Positions 7,761-17,032 of a DNA stretch of 64,000 nucleotides are shown here, piece by piece. Every line of letters begins with the position of its first letter. Within the stretch, counting starts at the first letter, position 1. The notes under the pieces are model-generated. The model searched no databases. It worked only from the letters and a program-made list of their open reading frames with translations, and was not told the DNA's origin. Both the position numbers and the translations under genes were made by a program. Location of the stretch: NCBI RefSeq assembly GCF_026016465.1, contig NZ_CP100390.1, forward strand, positions 2,332,001 through 2,396,000, given 5' to 3'. Source of the DNA: Alkalimarinus alittae. GTDB lineage: Bacteria; Pseudomonadota; Gammaproteobacteria; Pseudomonadales; Oleiphilaceae.

Positions 7761-9110
7761 TTAACGTGCTTTATCTGCGATTTCATTCAATTTAGCGACT
7801 ATCATTGGTGTTGCGCGAAAACGGAAAAAAGCCCCTTCGGTATCGGCACGTTCTTCTAAAACTTCACAAGAAGCAAATATTTCGCCGCGTAAATCCTGTG
7901 CAGACCAGGGTAAAAATATCTCAGTTTCAATCTGACCTTGCTGAGAGGCCTTAACAATTGACTCATGCAGCCTAGCAATATCGTCTGGGTTACGCGCACT
8001 CAGAATAATACAACCGGGATACTTAGATTGAAGTTCTGCGACACGCTCTTCTTGTGCTATGACATCCCCTAAATAGTCAATTTTATTGAATACTTTAATG
8101 CGAGGAACCGTGTCTGCACCAATCTCAGCGAGTACTTTATCGGTTACTTCGAGCTGCATTTCAAATCCTGGGTCGCTTGCATCGATAACATGTAGTAGTA
8201 GCGTTGCATTAAGCGCTTCGTCCAATGTAGACTTAAAAGAGGCCACCAAACCATGCGGTAGGTTTTTAATGAAGCCCACTGTATCGCTTACCAGTACTCG
8301 CGGAACACTATCGGGGTATAGAGTACGCACTTTAGTGTCTAGCGTAGCAAACAATTGGTTTGCAACTAACACTTCACTGCGAGTTAAAGCTCGCATTAAG
8401 GTAGATTTACCTGCGTTGGTGTAACCGACCAACGCGACTTGAGCAAGCCCAGTTTGTTCTTGTCGGCGTGATCGTTGAATATCACGACCAGCCTCCATGG
8501 TATCAATTTCTTTTTGCAGTTCAGCAATGCGATCTCGCACTTTTCTGGCATCTAGCTGACTCCGCGATTGGCCTTTACCACGTCCACCAGTACCGCTACG
8601 CTGACGACCTAACGGCCCTTCTCGCTTGGCAGCCTCTCGTAAACGAGGCGCCATATAACTTAACCGAGCGATTTCAACTTGAACCTGTGCCGCGTGTGAG
8701 CGAGCATTTCGGTGAAATATCTCAAGAATAACAACCGTCCGATCCATTACTTCGCAGCCAAGTTCATTTTCAAGGTTCAGTGCTTGAGATGGCGATATCT
8801 CATGATCCACTAGAATATATTCTACGGCTTCTTTTTCTTCTGATGGGTTTGAATATGCCAGCGCATCTATTGCAGCTTGATCAGCTTGTAAAACCTGCCG
8901 TATTTCTTCTCGTTTACCTACACCAACATAAGCAGTTGAGTCGAACGATGAACGTTTTTGAGTCACCTGCCCTACAACGTCCATACCTAATGTCTTTGCA
9001 AGCTCCCCAAGCTCATCGATCGAAGATTCGAATTCTACATCGCTAACGTTGTCTAATTGCACTGCAACAATGAGTGCACGCTTAGCGCGTGGTTTGTCTG
9101 GGTTTTGCAT
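7761..9110 (-). CDS. hflX: Ribosome-associated GTPase HflX
   Basis: 449 residues with the HflX N-terminal domain (about 1-195, including the Gly-rich GTGGRGKGQ at 173-181), a coiled linker and a Obg/HflX-type G domain. The G motifs are GYTNAGKS (229-236), DTVG (276-279) and NKID (342-345). HflX splits stalled or stressed 70S ribosomes and binds the 50S subunit. In many gammaproteobacteria hflX follows hfq in the miaA-hfq-hflX-hflKC cluster. Here it stands alone, with no hfq or hflK nearby, so it may be a relocated or second copy. Confidence 0.96.
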   Translation of the reverse strand: MQNPDKPRAKRALIVAVQLDNVSDVEFESSIDELGELAKTLGMDVVGQVTQKRSSFDSTAYVGVGKREEIRQVLQADQAAIDALAYSNPSEEKEAVEYILVDHEISPSQALNLENELGCEVMDRTVVILEIFHRNARSHAAQVQVEIARLSYMAPRLREAAKREGPLGRQRSGTGGRGKGQSRSQLDARKVRDRIAELQKEIDTMEAGRDIQRSRRQEQTGLAQVALVGYTNAGKSTLMRALTRSEVLVANQLFATLDTKVRTLYPDSVPRVLVSDTVGFIKNLPHGLVASFKSTLDEALNATLLLHVIDASDPGFEMQLEVTDKVLAEIGADTVPRIKVFNKIDYLGDVIAQEERVAELQSKYPGCIILSARNPDDIARLHESIVKASQQGQIETEIFLPWSAQDLRGEIFASCEVLEERADTEGAFFRFRATPMIVAKLNEIADKAR

Positions 9111-9305
9111 AGATATTATCTCATGGTGTTAGAGGGCTAGCGCTTTCGCTATAGCTTAAAACTTAGCTACGGAGTGTACACGAAATCTACTTTTTGCACC
9201 TGAATAAAATAAGATTCACGGCAGCGCTTGAAATAGATAGATGATTTGATAAACCAATGATAAGTGGGTAAATAAGATGCTTAATAGCGATCGCTCAGTG
9301 GCGGA

Positions 9306-9515
9306 TTAATTGCATTGCTCGTTTTTGACGGTGGTATCACCATCAAGAAACAGTTCAGTTTGTTTGTGTCGTTGAGAGCATTTGATACTTTGTTCCAATA
9401 GGGCTGGACTTAAATCCTGTTTATCAATTACATCAAAAACACCTAATTGAACGGCCTCCTTTGCCATATCTTCTGTTATGACACCTTAAAGTAAAATAAA
9501 TGCAGGTTTAATACA
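9306..9515 (-). pseudogene. Decayed response-regulator receiver domain (C-terminal half)
   Basis: On the minus strand, one frame from 9515 to a TAA at 9306-9308 reads like the second half of a receiver domain: KPAFILL-stop-GVITEDMAKEAVQLG, then VFDVIDKQDLSPALLEQSI with the usual conserved Lys region. An in-frame TAA (9486-9488) interrupts it, no start is in place, and the phospho-acceptor half is absent or unrecognisable. It is probably the remnant of a response regulator, perhaps of a c-di-GMP-linked protein. The rest of the 550-bp gap between hflX and the PilZ gene (9111-9305 and 9516-9661) has C-rich runs but no recognisable gene. Confidence 0.6.
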
Positions 9516-9661
9516 AATAGGCTAACCCCTACTCCCCCCCCTCACTTCATAGATACCCCCCTACCAAAGTTGCACTTTAGCGCTTATTGAACTATTTAAA
9601 GAGGTAATAACCTTTATTGCAGTATGGTTAAAGACTACTTGCATAGTTTAAAGGAATAATC

Positions 9662-11479
9662 ATGGATCAGATTATAGATATACTATTTAGTGCTCTATTT
9701 CTATCTGTCGTCGTCGGTACAAGATTTAATAAATGGCCGGCTGAGCAAAGTAAGTTATTTACTGGAAGTCCAAGTGATTATATTGATGGCCCCAGATTTA
9801 AAGGCTATTGCTTAATTTACATACTCACCTTTTTCGTTTTGACGTTAATCGTTCGTAACTCCCCACAATTATTAGACATACTTAAAGTTGTACTCGACAC
9901 TCAAGCAACCCAAGTGCCTCAAAGTAATGGAATCGCAACGCATTCATATTTAATTATCAGCATTGCTGTATTTATAATTTCAACCTTACCGATGGTATCC
10001 CCTTACGATGAGCAATGGCGAAAAAAACTGCATGTATGGGCGCGAATCCCTCAATCTGTTAAAGAAATAACACGTGGCATTATTCGCTCTAATGCCTTTA
10101 TGCCAACACCCCGTATTTTAAGCGAGCTTAAAAGAGAAATCACACGATCTGAGCAACAATCTCGATTCGCTCTTTCAATAGAGAACCTTGACCAAGAAAA
10201 AGCTGCTCGCTCAATTGACTGGTACTATATTCAGTGCGCTAGCTTGTTACTCATCGTCAAAGAGTTATGCCTAGACTTAACAGTAAATGACTTAAAAACG
10301 AAAGGTATTAGAATTGAAGAGTTAGGCAGAATTATTACGTCTCCCAGCTTTAATGAAAATGAATTCAATAAATACAAACATGAACTAGAGGAGCTATCGC
10401 TCTACTTTGTAGAATGCATTTGTAAACATGTTATAAAAAAATACCCCCGTAAAGACGCTCAATATACTGCCTTCAAAAACTTAGGCTTTGTAATAAGTCA
10501 GCATGACAGTTCAGAAATCCGCATCAAAGATGCAATTTCACTGTGTTTTATTGGTGTGATTTTAATTTCAATCAGCTCTGTCGCCGCATTGTTATTAATT
10601 TTAGATTTCTATCAACCTGAACGACAATACCTAGACGTTGCTAAATTTGTTAGCTGGACAACGGGCAGTATTATTTCATTTTCAATCGCTATTTTTGTGG
10701 GCATTGTTATTAAAAAAATGCCGTCAGCTGATGTTAAAGTAGGCATGTTTACATATTTTATTGCGTTACTGTTTGCGACGTTAGCCTCTTTTGTATTTTT
10801 TGTAATTGTTCGAGATCTCGCGTTAAGCCTTGAAAAGTTACCCATAGCAAGAATTTGCTTAGCAATGTCGTTTTCAACACTGTCTATTGTCGTCATTAAA
10901 GCATTAAACAATGCGAGTTATGACCGTAAAGAAGTAGTTGTATCCTCTCTATTTTATGGCATTGTTCTTGGTGTTGTCATGGCTGTCTTTCAAGTACTTA
11001 TCTCTATAGCGTTTAGCTGGAATAGAATTCCAGAGAGCGTTTCAGTTTTAACGCATTATTTTAGCGACTGGAAACTGTTTTTTTTATTTTCAGTCGGATT
11101 TTTAAAAGGTCTATTTGTGGGTGGTGGCATTAGCTATTTTATTCAAAAAACACAAAGGGAGCAGCTCTTAGCGGCATTACGGAAAAATCCTCGCGTTAAT
11201 CGTGTGTTGGTGATGGAACTGAAATCAGGCGAGAAGGCGTTTTATATTAATACGAAGGATATTTCTACCAACGGTATTAAAATACAAACGCGAGAGACGC
11301 TGCATTCTGGCGACCAAATAGAACTTTCCTCTCCAATCATAGGCAGTATAAAAGGCGTTATAAAATGGACTCAATCCCAACTATTGGGTAAGCAAATTGC
11401 AGGGATAGAATTTACTAAATCAACCCATACTTTGCAGAAGTATATAAGAGATAATTATGGTGAGTACTATGCAGGCTGA
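9662..11479 (+). CDS. Membrane protein with C-terminal PilZ (c-di-GMP-binding) domain
   Basis: 605 residues. Membrane segments appear near the N-terminus (about 45-62 and 96-113), and five or six more lie between about 290 and 500. The cytoplasmic C-terminus (about 510-600) is a PilZ domain with both c-di-GMP motifs: RKNPR (RxxxR) and DISTNG (DxSxxG). The first 280 residues contain a soluble insertion of unknown function between the first membrane segments. It probably couples c-di-GMP to a membrane process, but target and output cannot be deduced. The upstream AAGGAATAATC before ATG supports the start. It is transcribed alone. Confidence 0.85.
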   Translation: MDQIIDILFSALFLSVVVGTRFNKWPAEQSKLFTGSPSDYIDGPRFKGYCLIYILTFFVLTLIVRNSPQLLDILKVVLDTQATQVPQSNGIATHSYLIISIAVFIISTLPMVSPYDEQWRKKLHVWARIPQSVKEITRGIIRSNAFMPTPRILSELKREITRSEQQSRFALSIENLDQEKAARSIDWYYIQCASLLLIVKELCLDLTVNDLKTKGIRIEELGRIITSPSFNENEFNKYKHELEELSLYFVECICKHVIKKYPRKDAQYTAFKNLGFVISQHDSSEIRIKDAISLCFIGVILISISSVAALLLILDFYQPERQYLDVAKFVSWTTGSIISFSIAIFVGIVIKKMPSADVKVGMFTYFIALLFATLASFVFFVIVRDLALSLEKLPIARICLAMSFSTLSIVVIKALNNASYDRKEVVVSSLFYGIVLGVVMAVFQVLISIAFSWNRIPESVSVLTHYFSDWKLFFLFSVGFLKGLFVGGGISYFIQKTQREQLLAALRKNPRVNRVLVMELKSGEKAFYINTKDISTNGIKIQTRETLHSGDQIELSSPIIGSIKGVIKWTQSQLLGKQIAGIEFTKSTHTLQKYIRDNYGEYYAG

Positions 11480-11547
11480 CCCTGTCACAGTAACCAAAGC
11501 ACTTTTACCATAGCCACCGCTCTTTACTAAATCCTTTATATTCCACT

Positions 11548-13254
11548 TCACTTATTTGTTTTCGAATCATCTTCCATAATGGGGCGGTAACCCCAATCCC
11601 GTACTCCCTGAACAATCTGATCAACCTCTTCCATAGGAACATTCAGCATATTTAATGCACTTGCAGCAAGACTTAAACTCGCCTCAATCGTCTCAGGATA
11701 CGCATGTATTGCACCGGCATTAAGTAAACGAGTGCACGATTGAAGGTCCTTAGCTCGCGCTATTACCGGTACTTGCGGACACGACCTTTTCATATACGTT
11801 AATGTAGCCAATGCCGCTTCTACCTTATCGGCTGAGATGACTAAAAGTGAGGCCTTCTCGACATGAATGGCGGCGAGTAACCCTGGGTCAGTGATGTCAC
11901 CATAGAAAACTTGATGCCCATCGGCTCTGCCTTGAGCGACTCTCTGAGGATCGGTGTCAACAGCCACAAAAGGAACACCTTTAGCGTGTAATAACACGGC
12001 AATAGTATGTCCAACTCGCCCATATCCACCAATAATCACTCGTGCCTCTGGACTATTACTGCTCCGTTCTGCTGACGCTAGGCTGTTATCGGTATCTTTG
12101 AAGAATGTATTAACGATAGCCCCATTAAATCGAATTAATAAGGCCCCTGCCACCATTGAAAGCAATACAGAAGTAATCGCAATTTGGCCTAGCGTCATAT
12201 CTAAAACCGAAGCATCAATAGCAATGGCAATCAGCGCAAGCCCAAACTCGCCACCGACACTCAACATCAACCCTGTACGCCAAGCGACTTGCTTATCGGA
12301 AGTCACCCGATGAACTAAACCTGCCACTATGAGTATTTTACTCACTAAAATAAGCATCGCCCCGAGTAGCGACCACTCCCAAATGGGGGCGATGGATGTA
12401 GGGTCAAAACGCATACCGATGCCAATAAAAAACAATCCGAGTAATACATCTCTAAACGGGCTTACAATAGACTCAACTTGATGACGAAACTCAGTTTCTC
12501 CCAACATCATGCCCGCCAAAAAACCACCAAATGCTAAAGAAAGGCCAAGGCTATGGGTGGTCCATGCTGCAATTAACGACACTAATAAAATCGCTAATGT
12601 GAATGTTTCTAATGAGTTTCGCTTTGCCACTAAGTGGAATAACGGTCCGAATAACCAACGGCCTGCAAAAAAGACTAATACAAACGCGAGTACTGCTTTT
12701 AAGAGTGACCAAACAAGCGTCATTGTTAATACATCCGCAGCCACTGAAACGCCCAGTACAGGAATAATAACAAGAAACGGAACAGCGGTTACATCTTGAA
12801 AGACAGACATAGCCAACCCTAGCCGGCCATGCTGAGTATTCTCTTCGTTCTGCTCAGATAATAAGCTCGAGATAATCGTTGTGGATGATTGAGCAAAAAC
12901 CGCACCAAACACAAATGCAGCAGGAATAGATAAACCTGCCAACCACACTACAATGGCAGCAACCAAAGTAGTCAGCGCAACCTGCCCTATGCCTAAGCCA
13001 AGAATCTGATGCCTAAGGGCATTAAGTTGAGGAATGGAGTAGTTTAAGCCGATCGTAAAGAGTAAAAACACAACACCAAATTCAGCTAATGTATGCAGCT
13101 CAGGCATAGAAACGACCGGGCCCATTGTAAACGGCCCAACCACTACGCCAACCAAAAGATAGCCTAAGCTAGTAGGTATATGTAAGCGCTGAAATGTGAC
13201 GACAATGGTGATCGCAACCGCTAGAAGAAGAAGGATTTGTGGTAGGTGTTCCAT
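11548..13254 (-). CDS. ybaL: YbaL/KefB-type cation:proton antiporter with RCK (TrkA-N) domain
   Basis: 568 residues (E. coli YbaL 558). Residues about 1-385 form a CPA2-type Na+/H+ exchanger domain with about 12 membrane segments (FLLFTIGLNYSIPQLNALR, FGGFLAGMMLGE). Residues about 405-520 are a TrkA-N/RCK domain with the nucleotide-binding GGYGRVG and an acidic residue after the second strand (VAVDTD). It probably mediates K+ or Na+ efflux in exchange for protons, gated by NAD(H) or another ligand. It is convergent with the PilZ gene. The name is by overall resemblance to YbaL rather than KefB/KefC. Confidence 0.88.
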   Translation of the reverse strand: MEHLPQILLLLAVAITIVVTFQRLHIPTSLGYLLVGVVVGPFTMGPVVSMPELHTLAEFGVVFLLFTIGLNYSIPQLNALRHQILGLGIGQVALTTLVAAIVVWLAGLSIPAAFVFGAVFAQSSTTIISSLLSEQNEENTQHGRLGLAMSVFQDVTAVPFLVIIPVLGVSVAADVLTMTLVWSLLKAVLAFVLVFFAGRWLFGPLFHLVAKRNSLETFTLAILLVSLIAAWTTHSLGLSLAFGGFLAGMMLGETEFRHQVESIVSPFRDVLLGLFFIGIGMRFDPTSIAPIWEWSLLGAMLILVSKILIVAGLVHRVTSDKQVAWRTGLMLSVGGEFGLALIAIAIDASVLDMTLGQIAITSVLLSMVAGALLIRFNGAIVNTFFKDTDNSLASAERSSNSPEARVIIGGYGRVGHTIAVLLHAKGVPFVAVDTDPQRVAQGRADGHQVFYGDITDPGLLAAIHVEKASLLVISADKVEAALATLTYMKRSCPQVPVIARAKDLQSCTRLLNAGAIHAYPETIEASLSLAASALNMLNVPMEEVDQIVQGVRDWGYRPIMEDDSKTNK

Positions 13255-13339
13255 TATTACTTTTCCCCAATCATCGTAAGGGCGACAGGCTATAAAGCTG
13301 ATTCTTTCGCGTCAAAGCGGCGCGATTGTTTCAGCAATA

Positions 13340-14827
13340 TCAAGTCCCACAAAATGTTTTATAAGGGCTAGCATCTAGCGGCGCGGGTACAGCATATTCT
13401 TCTAACCCTTCTCGCTTTGTAAAGGGCTGTGCAAGCACCTCAATCAACTTTTCAAAGGGTTCATAATTTGACTCTAATTCTGCGGCATGAAGTGCTTCTT
13501 CAACCTTGTGATTTCTTGGAATGTATAGAGGGTTTACCGCATTCATAGCGTTGACTCTATCGTCATTGCTGACAGATTCAGAATCTATACGTTTAAGCCA
13601 TTTAGATTGCCACACATCAAATGAGTCAGGGTCATCAAATAAGTCTCGAGCCGCGTTAGTATTCCCAAGCAGTACCTCTGACAGGTTACGAAACAGCAAC
13701 GTGAAATCAACGTGCTGGCCTTCCATGGTAGTATGCAGTTCGGTAACGAGATCCAAATCATCCTCTTGAGTAGTCATTAACCCAAGCTTCATTCGCATGC
13801 CGGATAGCCATAAAGCCTCATACCGCTGCTTAAAATCTATGATTTCTTGAGTGGCGAGCTTCACCGCTTTGTCATTATCAGGGTCAATTAAAGGTAACAA
13901 GCATTCTGCAAGCCGAGCAAGATTCCATTGTGCTATTGACGACTGGTTAGCATAGGCATAACGCCCTTGCCTATCAATTGAGCTAAAAACAGCTGTGGGG
14001 CTATAACGGTCGATAAATGCACAGGGACCGTAGTCAATGGTCTCACCTGAAATCGTCATGTTATCGGTATTCATAACTCCGTGCACAAACCCAATATGCA
14101 TCCATTTTGCGATCAAGGTTGCTTGCCTTTCGCTTACGGCACGGATGAATGCTAGGTAGCGGTTTTCTGATGCTTTAAGTTCAGGGTAATGCCGATCAAT
14201 CGCATAGTCTGCCAACCGTTTAACCTTATCAGGTTGAGCTTGTGCGGCATAATATTCAAAAGTACCGACTCTTAAGTGACTTGAAGCAACACGCGCTAAT
14301 ACTGCCCCTGTTTGACGGCCCTCACGCCATACTTTTTCGCCTGTGATAACCACCGCTAGTGCGCGTGTTGTCGGTACATTAAGGGCGTGCATTGCCTCGC
14401 CCAATAGGTATTCTCGTAATACAGGGCCAAGCGCGGCTTTGCCATCCCCCCCGCGAGAAAAAGCCGTACGGCCGGAGCCTTTGAGGTGAACATCGCGTCG
14501 GAGGCCATTAATATCAATCACTTCAGCCAACAATAACGCTCTACCATCACCGAGCTGCGGGCTAAACCCACCAAATTGATGCCCTGCATAGGCTTGCGCT
14601 AGCGGAGCTGCACCGTTTATAGCAGTACCGCCGGATAAAATCGAAGCAATTGTCTTTCTGTCTAGGTTATCTATATCAAGCCCAATGACCCTTGCCAGTT
14701 CAGTATTTAATTTAACCAACTGAGGGTTAGGGGCTTTGTCGCCTATAAAGGGAACATAAAACCCATTTAGCTTATCAGCGTAGCTATTATCGTGGTTAAA
14801 ACCGGCGTCAATGTGCTTGTCCGTCAT
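13340..14827 (-). CDS. selO: Protein adenylyltransferase SelO (YdiU)
   Basis: 495 residues, full length for the bacterial SelO pseudokinase family. Conserved blocks are present: YAGHQFGGFSPQLGDGRA, LKGSGRTAFSRGGDGKAALG and MNTDNMTISGETIDYGP, with the metal-binding Asn and Asp. SelO transfers AMP from ATP to Ser/Thr/Tyr of target proteins and is linked to redox stress. The C-terminus ends in Cys-Gly-Thr, so Cys occupies the third-from-last place where some relatives carry selenocysteine. It lies 85 bp from the antiporter gene on the same strand. Confidence 0.96.
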   Translation of the reverse strand: MTDKHIDAGFNHDNSYADKLNGFYVPFIGDKAPNPQLVKLNTELARVIGLDIDNLDRKTIASILSGGTAINGAAPLAQAYAGHQFGGFSPQLGDGRALLLAEVIDINGLRRDVHLKGSGRTAFSRGGDGKAALGPVLREYLLGEAMHALNVPTTRALAVVITGEKVWREGRQTGAVLARVASSHLRVGTFEYYAAQAQPDKVKRLADYAIDRHYPELKASENRYLAFIRAVSERQATLIAKWMHIGFVHGVMNTDNMTISGETIDYGPCAFIDRYSPTAVFSSIDRQGRYAYANQSSIAQWNLARLAECLLPLIDPDNDKAVKLATQEIIDFKQRYEALWLSGMRMKLGLMTTQEDDLDLVTELHTTMEGQHVDFTLLFRNLSEVLLGNTNAARDLFDDPDSFDVWQSKWLKRIDSESVSNDDRVNAMNAVNPLYIPRNHKVEEALHAAELESNYEPFEKLIEVLAQPFTKREGLEEYAVPAPLDASPYKTFCGT

Positions 14828-14911
14828 GTTCGTTTAATACTCTTTGATATGTATGTTTGGCTCACTGGCCATTAACGCTACTGTACCAACTTTATAGCAC
14901 AATAGTCATCA

Positions 14912-15946
14912 TCAAGGAGAGGCCCTATACCAAAATTGCTCAGCGGCCTGGAACATACGCTGTTTTTGTTTTTTCTTGGGTATCCACTTTTTATGTGCAA
15001 TGGCGGCTGAACATATAAAATCAAAAAGCATTAAGTGACGGCGCAAGACTCTTCTTTGCCGATGAGGAACAATAGGATTAAACAAGCCAGCAAAGCTCAA
15101 TAATTGTATAGGGTGTTTTTTTACCCAATTCCAAGACCCCATTTCTAACGTTAGTGGCAGTAAAACAGATTCATTATTATTTTTATGCCGTTTGTATATG
15201 TAATCCCATAAATCGCCATGAGTTATATAGCTGAGAGATTGGGGCTCAAACACATAGTCATGATGCGGATATGTTTTGTCGAGTAAGAGCTTTAACGCAT
15301 AGAGCTTATCGAGTGCGGCTATGGGCCGCTTTCTGTAAGCATATGGAAACCACAAGTGATCACGCAGCCCAAAGCCTGAATGACAGTCGGTACTGATAGT
15401 AAAGGGTGACTGTTGTGCATAACGTTCAACAATATCCATTAATGTTTGGCTTTCTTGTTCAAGCCCATACACTGTATTACCACAATACCAAGGGAGTTTA
15501 GAGGATAACCGTTGTCCACCGCCCAATAGTGGGGGTTGTGTCTCCGCCTCAATAGGCGCATTGCGCATTAAGTCGACCCCCTTTGGGTTGGCGCGCCTAT
15601 TCAGATACATTCCCCCTGGGTTAACGATGGGAATAAATATAATATTAAGGACACTTAGTTGATGTTGTAGCCCTGCATCCCATGAGAGTTTAGTCGATAG
15701 CATGTCCATGTAAGCGAGCAAGACCTGGGTTCCAATCCGCTCTATGCCGTGAATACCACCAGTAAAAATAACGGTCGGCAATCCAGCTTTAAAGGGCATA
15801 ACTTCAACGCTATAAATTGGCAATGAAAGGTCTTTAAACGCAACCGATGACTCATGGTTAACCTTAAAACGAGCCCGCGCAATAAATCGCTCTAACTGAA
15901 CTAACTCAGGCAAACATTCTCTTAACGTCCTAGTGAACATACTCAT
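14912..15946 (-). CDS. M14-family zinc carboxypeptidase-like protein
   Basis: 344 residues. M14 zinc ligands can be placed at GGIHGIERIG (HxxE) and at the His of STDCHSGFG, and the catalytic Glu at LTLEMGSW. The protein has no clear signal peptide, so it probably acts in the cytoplasm on a peptide or amide (carboxypeptidase or succinylglutamate-desuccinylase-like). Substrate is unknown. It is the last gene of a three-gene minus-strand operon after the alpha/beta hydrolase (18-bp gap) and the OlsF-like lipid enzyme, suggesting a shared lipid or aminoacyl substrate. Confidence 0.82.
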   Translation of the reverse strand: MSMFTRTLRECLPELVQLERFIARARFKVNHESSVAFKDLSLPIYSVEVMPFKAGLPTVIFTGGIHGIERIGTQVLLAYMDMLSTKLSWDAGLQHQLSVLNIIFIPIVNPGGMYLNRRANPKGVDLMRNAPIEAETQPPLLGGGQRLSSKLPWYCGNTVYGLEQESQTLMDIVERYAQQSPFTISTDCHSGFGLRDHLWFPYAYRKRPIAALDKLYALKLLLDKTYPHHDYVFEPQSLSYITHGDLWDYIYKRHKNNNESVLLPLTLEMGSWNWVKKHPIQLLSFAGLFNPIVPHRQRRVLRRHLMLFDFICSAAIAHKKWIPKKKQKQRMFQAAEQFWYRASP

Positions 15947-15964
15947 CCTGATTAATGTCAGTGT

Positions 15965-17029
15965 TTATGTATTTAAACGAGAAACATTACGAAAATATCG
16001 AGAGAATCCCTTAATAAGTTTCATGATGTCAGTCAACTGAGATAGTTTAAATTGAGTATCTCCGTGGCTTATAAAGGGGGTTACTACAAGTTCCGTTTTT
16101 TTCTTTAAATCTTTGAGTTTATGAAATAGCCTTTCTGACTGATGATGAGGAATTACATTATCGTTATTGCCGTGAAGTAACAAAACATTGGCTGAGAGGT
16201 CTTTAATACGGCTAATGATATCCAAGCCTTTTAATTCATCCGATAAATAACGCTTGCTTGAATTAAACAATTGCTCTCTGTAAGCGACATCATGAAATAA
16301 CCGTCTGATTTTTTGTCTGTCTTGCTCAGTTAAGGAGCTTAAATAACAATTATACGCATTGGTAAACTCATCAAAATTAACTTCATTGAGGTTATCTTTA
16401 ATCGCTGCATCTAGCGCTTCCTCAAATAACGCATAGTCATCACAGACCAGGGGTACAATTTTTTTTAATACAATAAACCGTCCGTAAAGGTCTGCAGTAT
16501 CATCATTAAGAAGGTAATTCATCACGGAATTAACTTCAGTAAATGCACCAATAGCGCACACGGCTGTGACATGATTTTTAAGTTCAGGTAATGACGCGAC
16601 GGCAAGGCACATACCACCCGAGAATGAAGGTGCCATTAACCCTATAGTCCCCCTAGGTGTTAGCGTTTTGTTTTTTACTATTGCGCTCAATGTGCTAGCG
16701 ATATCACCAACTTGAGATGAGCAAATCATTAGATTTTTTATGCTTTCTATATCGGGCGCAATAACGCGATACCCGACTCTTCTGAGGGCGTAACATAACA
16801 GCATTACTCGCGGATCTTGTTTACCCTTGGGCGACATACCATGAATCACCACTAACGTACCCGCATAAGGCTCTATGGGTTCGTATTGATCGACCATAAC
16901 CTCCTTATCGTTAACGGCGATCGGATAAGAACAAAAAAAACGGCTTTCTGTTATATCGTTACTGGTTAAGTGAGCTCTAGAGTGCAATGTCCATAAAACA
17001 TTGCTTGCTTGCCACAGTGAATAAAACAT
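15965..17029 (-). CDS. Alpha/beta hydrolase
   Basis: 354 residues with the alpha/beta-hydrolase fold: oxyanion-hole region LVVIHGMSPKG, nucleophile elbow APSFSGGM (SxSGG, a variant of GxSxG), LLLHGNNDNVIPHHQSE with the acid Asp region, and a late His (TPFISHGD). No signal peptide is visible. It starts 3 bp after the stop of the OlsF-like gene, so the two are almost certainly translated together. Substrate unknown; esterase or thioesterase action on lipid intermediates is one possibility. Confidence 0.8.
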   Translation of the reverse strand: MFYSLWQASNVLWTLHSRAHLTSNDITESRFFCSYPIAVNDKEVMVDQYEPIEPYAGTLVVIHGMSPKGKQDPRVMLLCYALRRVGYRVIAPDIESIKNLMICSSQVGDIASTLSAIVKNKTLTPRGTIGLMAPSFSGGMCLAVASLPELKNHVTAVCAIGAFTEVNSVMNYLLNDDTADLYGRFIVLKKIVPLVCDDYALFEEALDAAIKDNLNEVNFDEFTNAYNCYLSSLTEQDRQKIRRLFHDVAYREQLFNSSKRYLSDELKGLDIISRIKDLSANVLLLHGNNDNVIPHHQSERLFHKLKDLKKKTELVVTPFISHGDTQFKLSQLTDIMKLIKGFSRYFRNVSRLNT

Positions 17030-17032
17030 CGT

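Noticed and set aside
8086-9046. Three plus-strand ORFs inside hflX
   Set aside because: They lie opposite conserved G-domain motifs and have no recognisable protein features.
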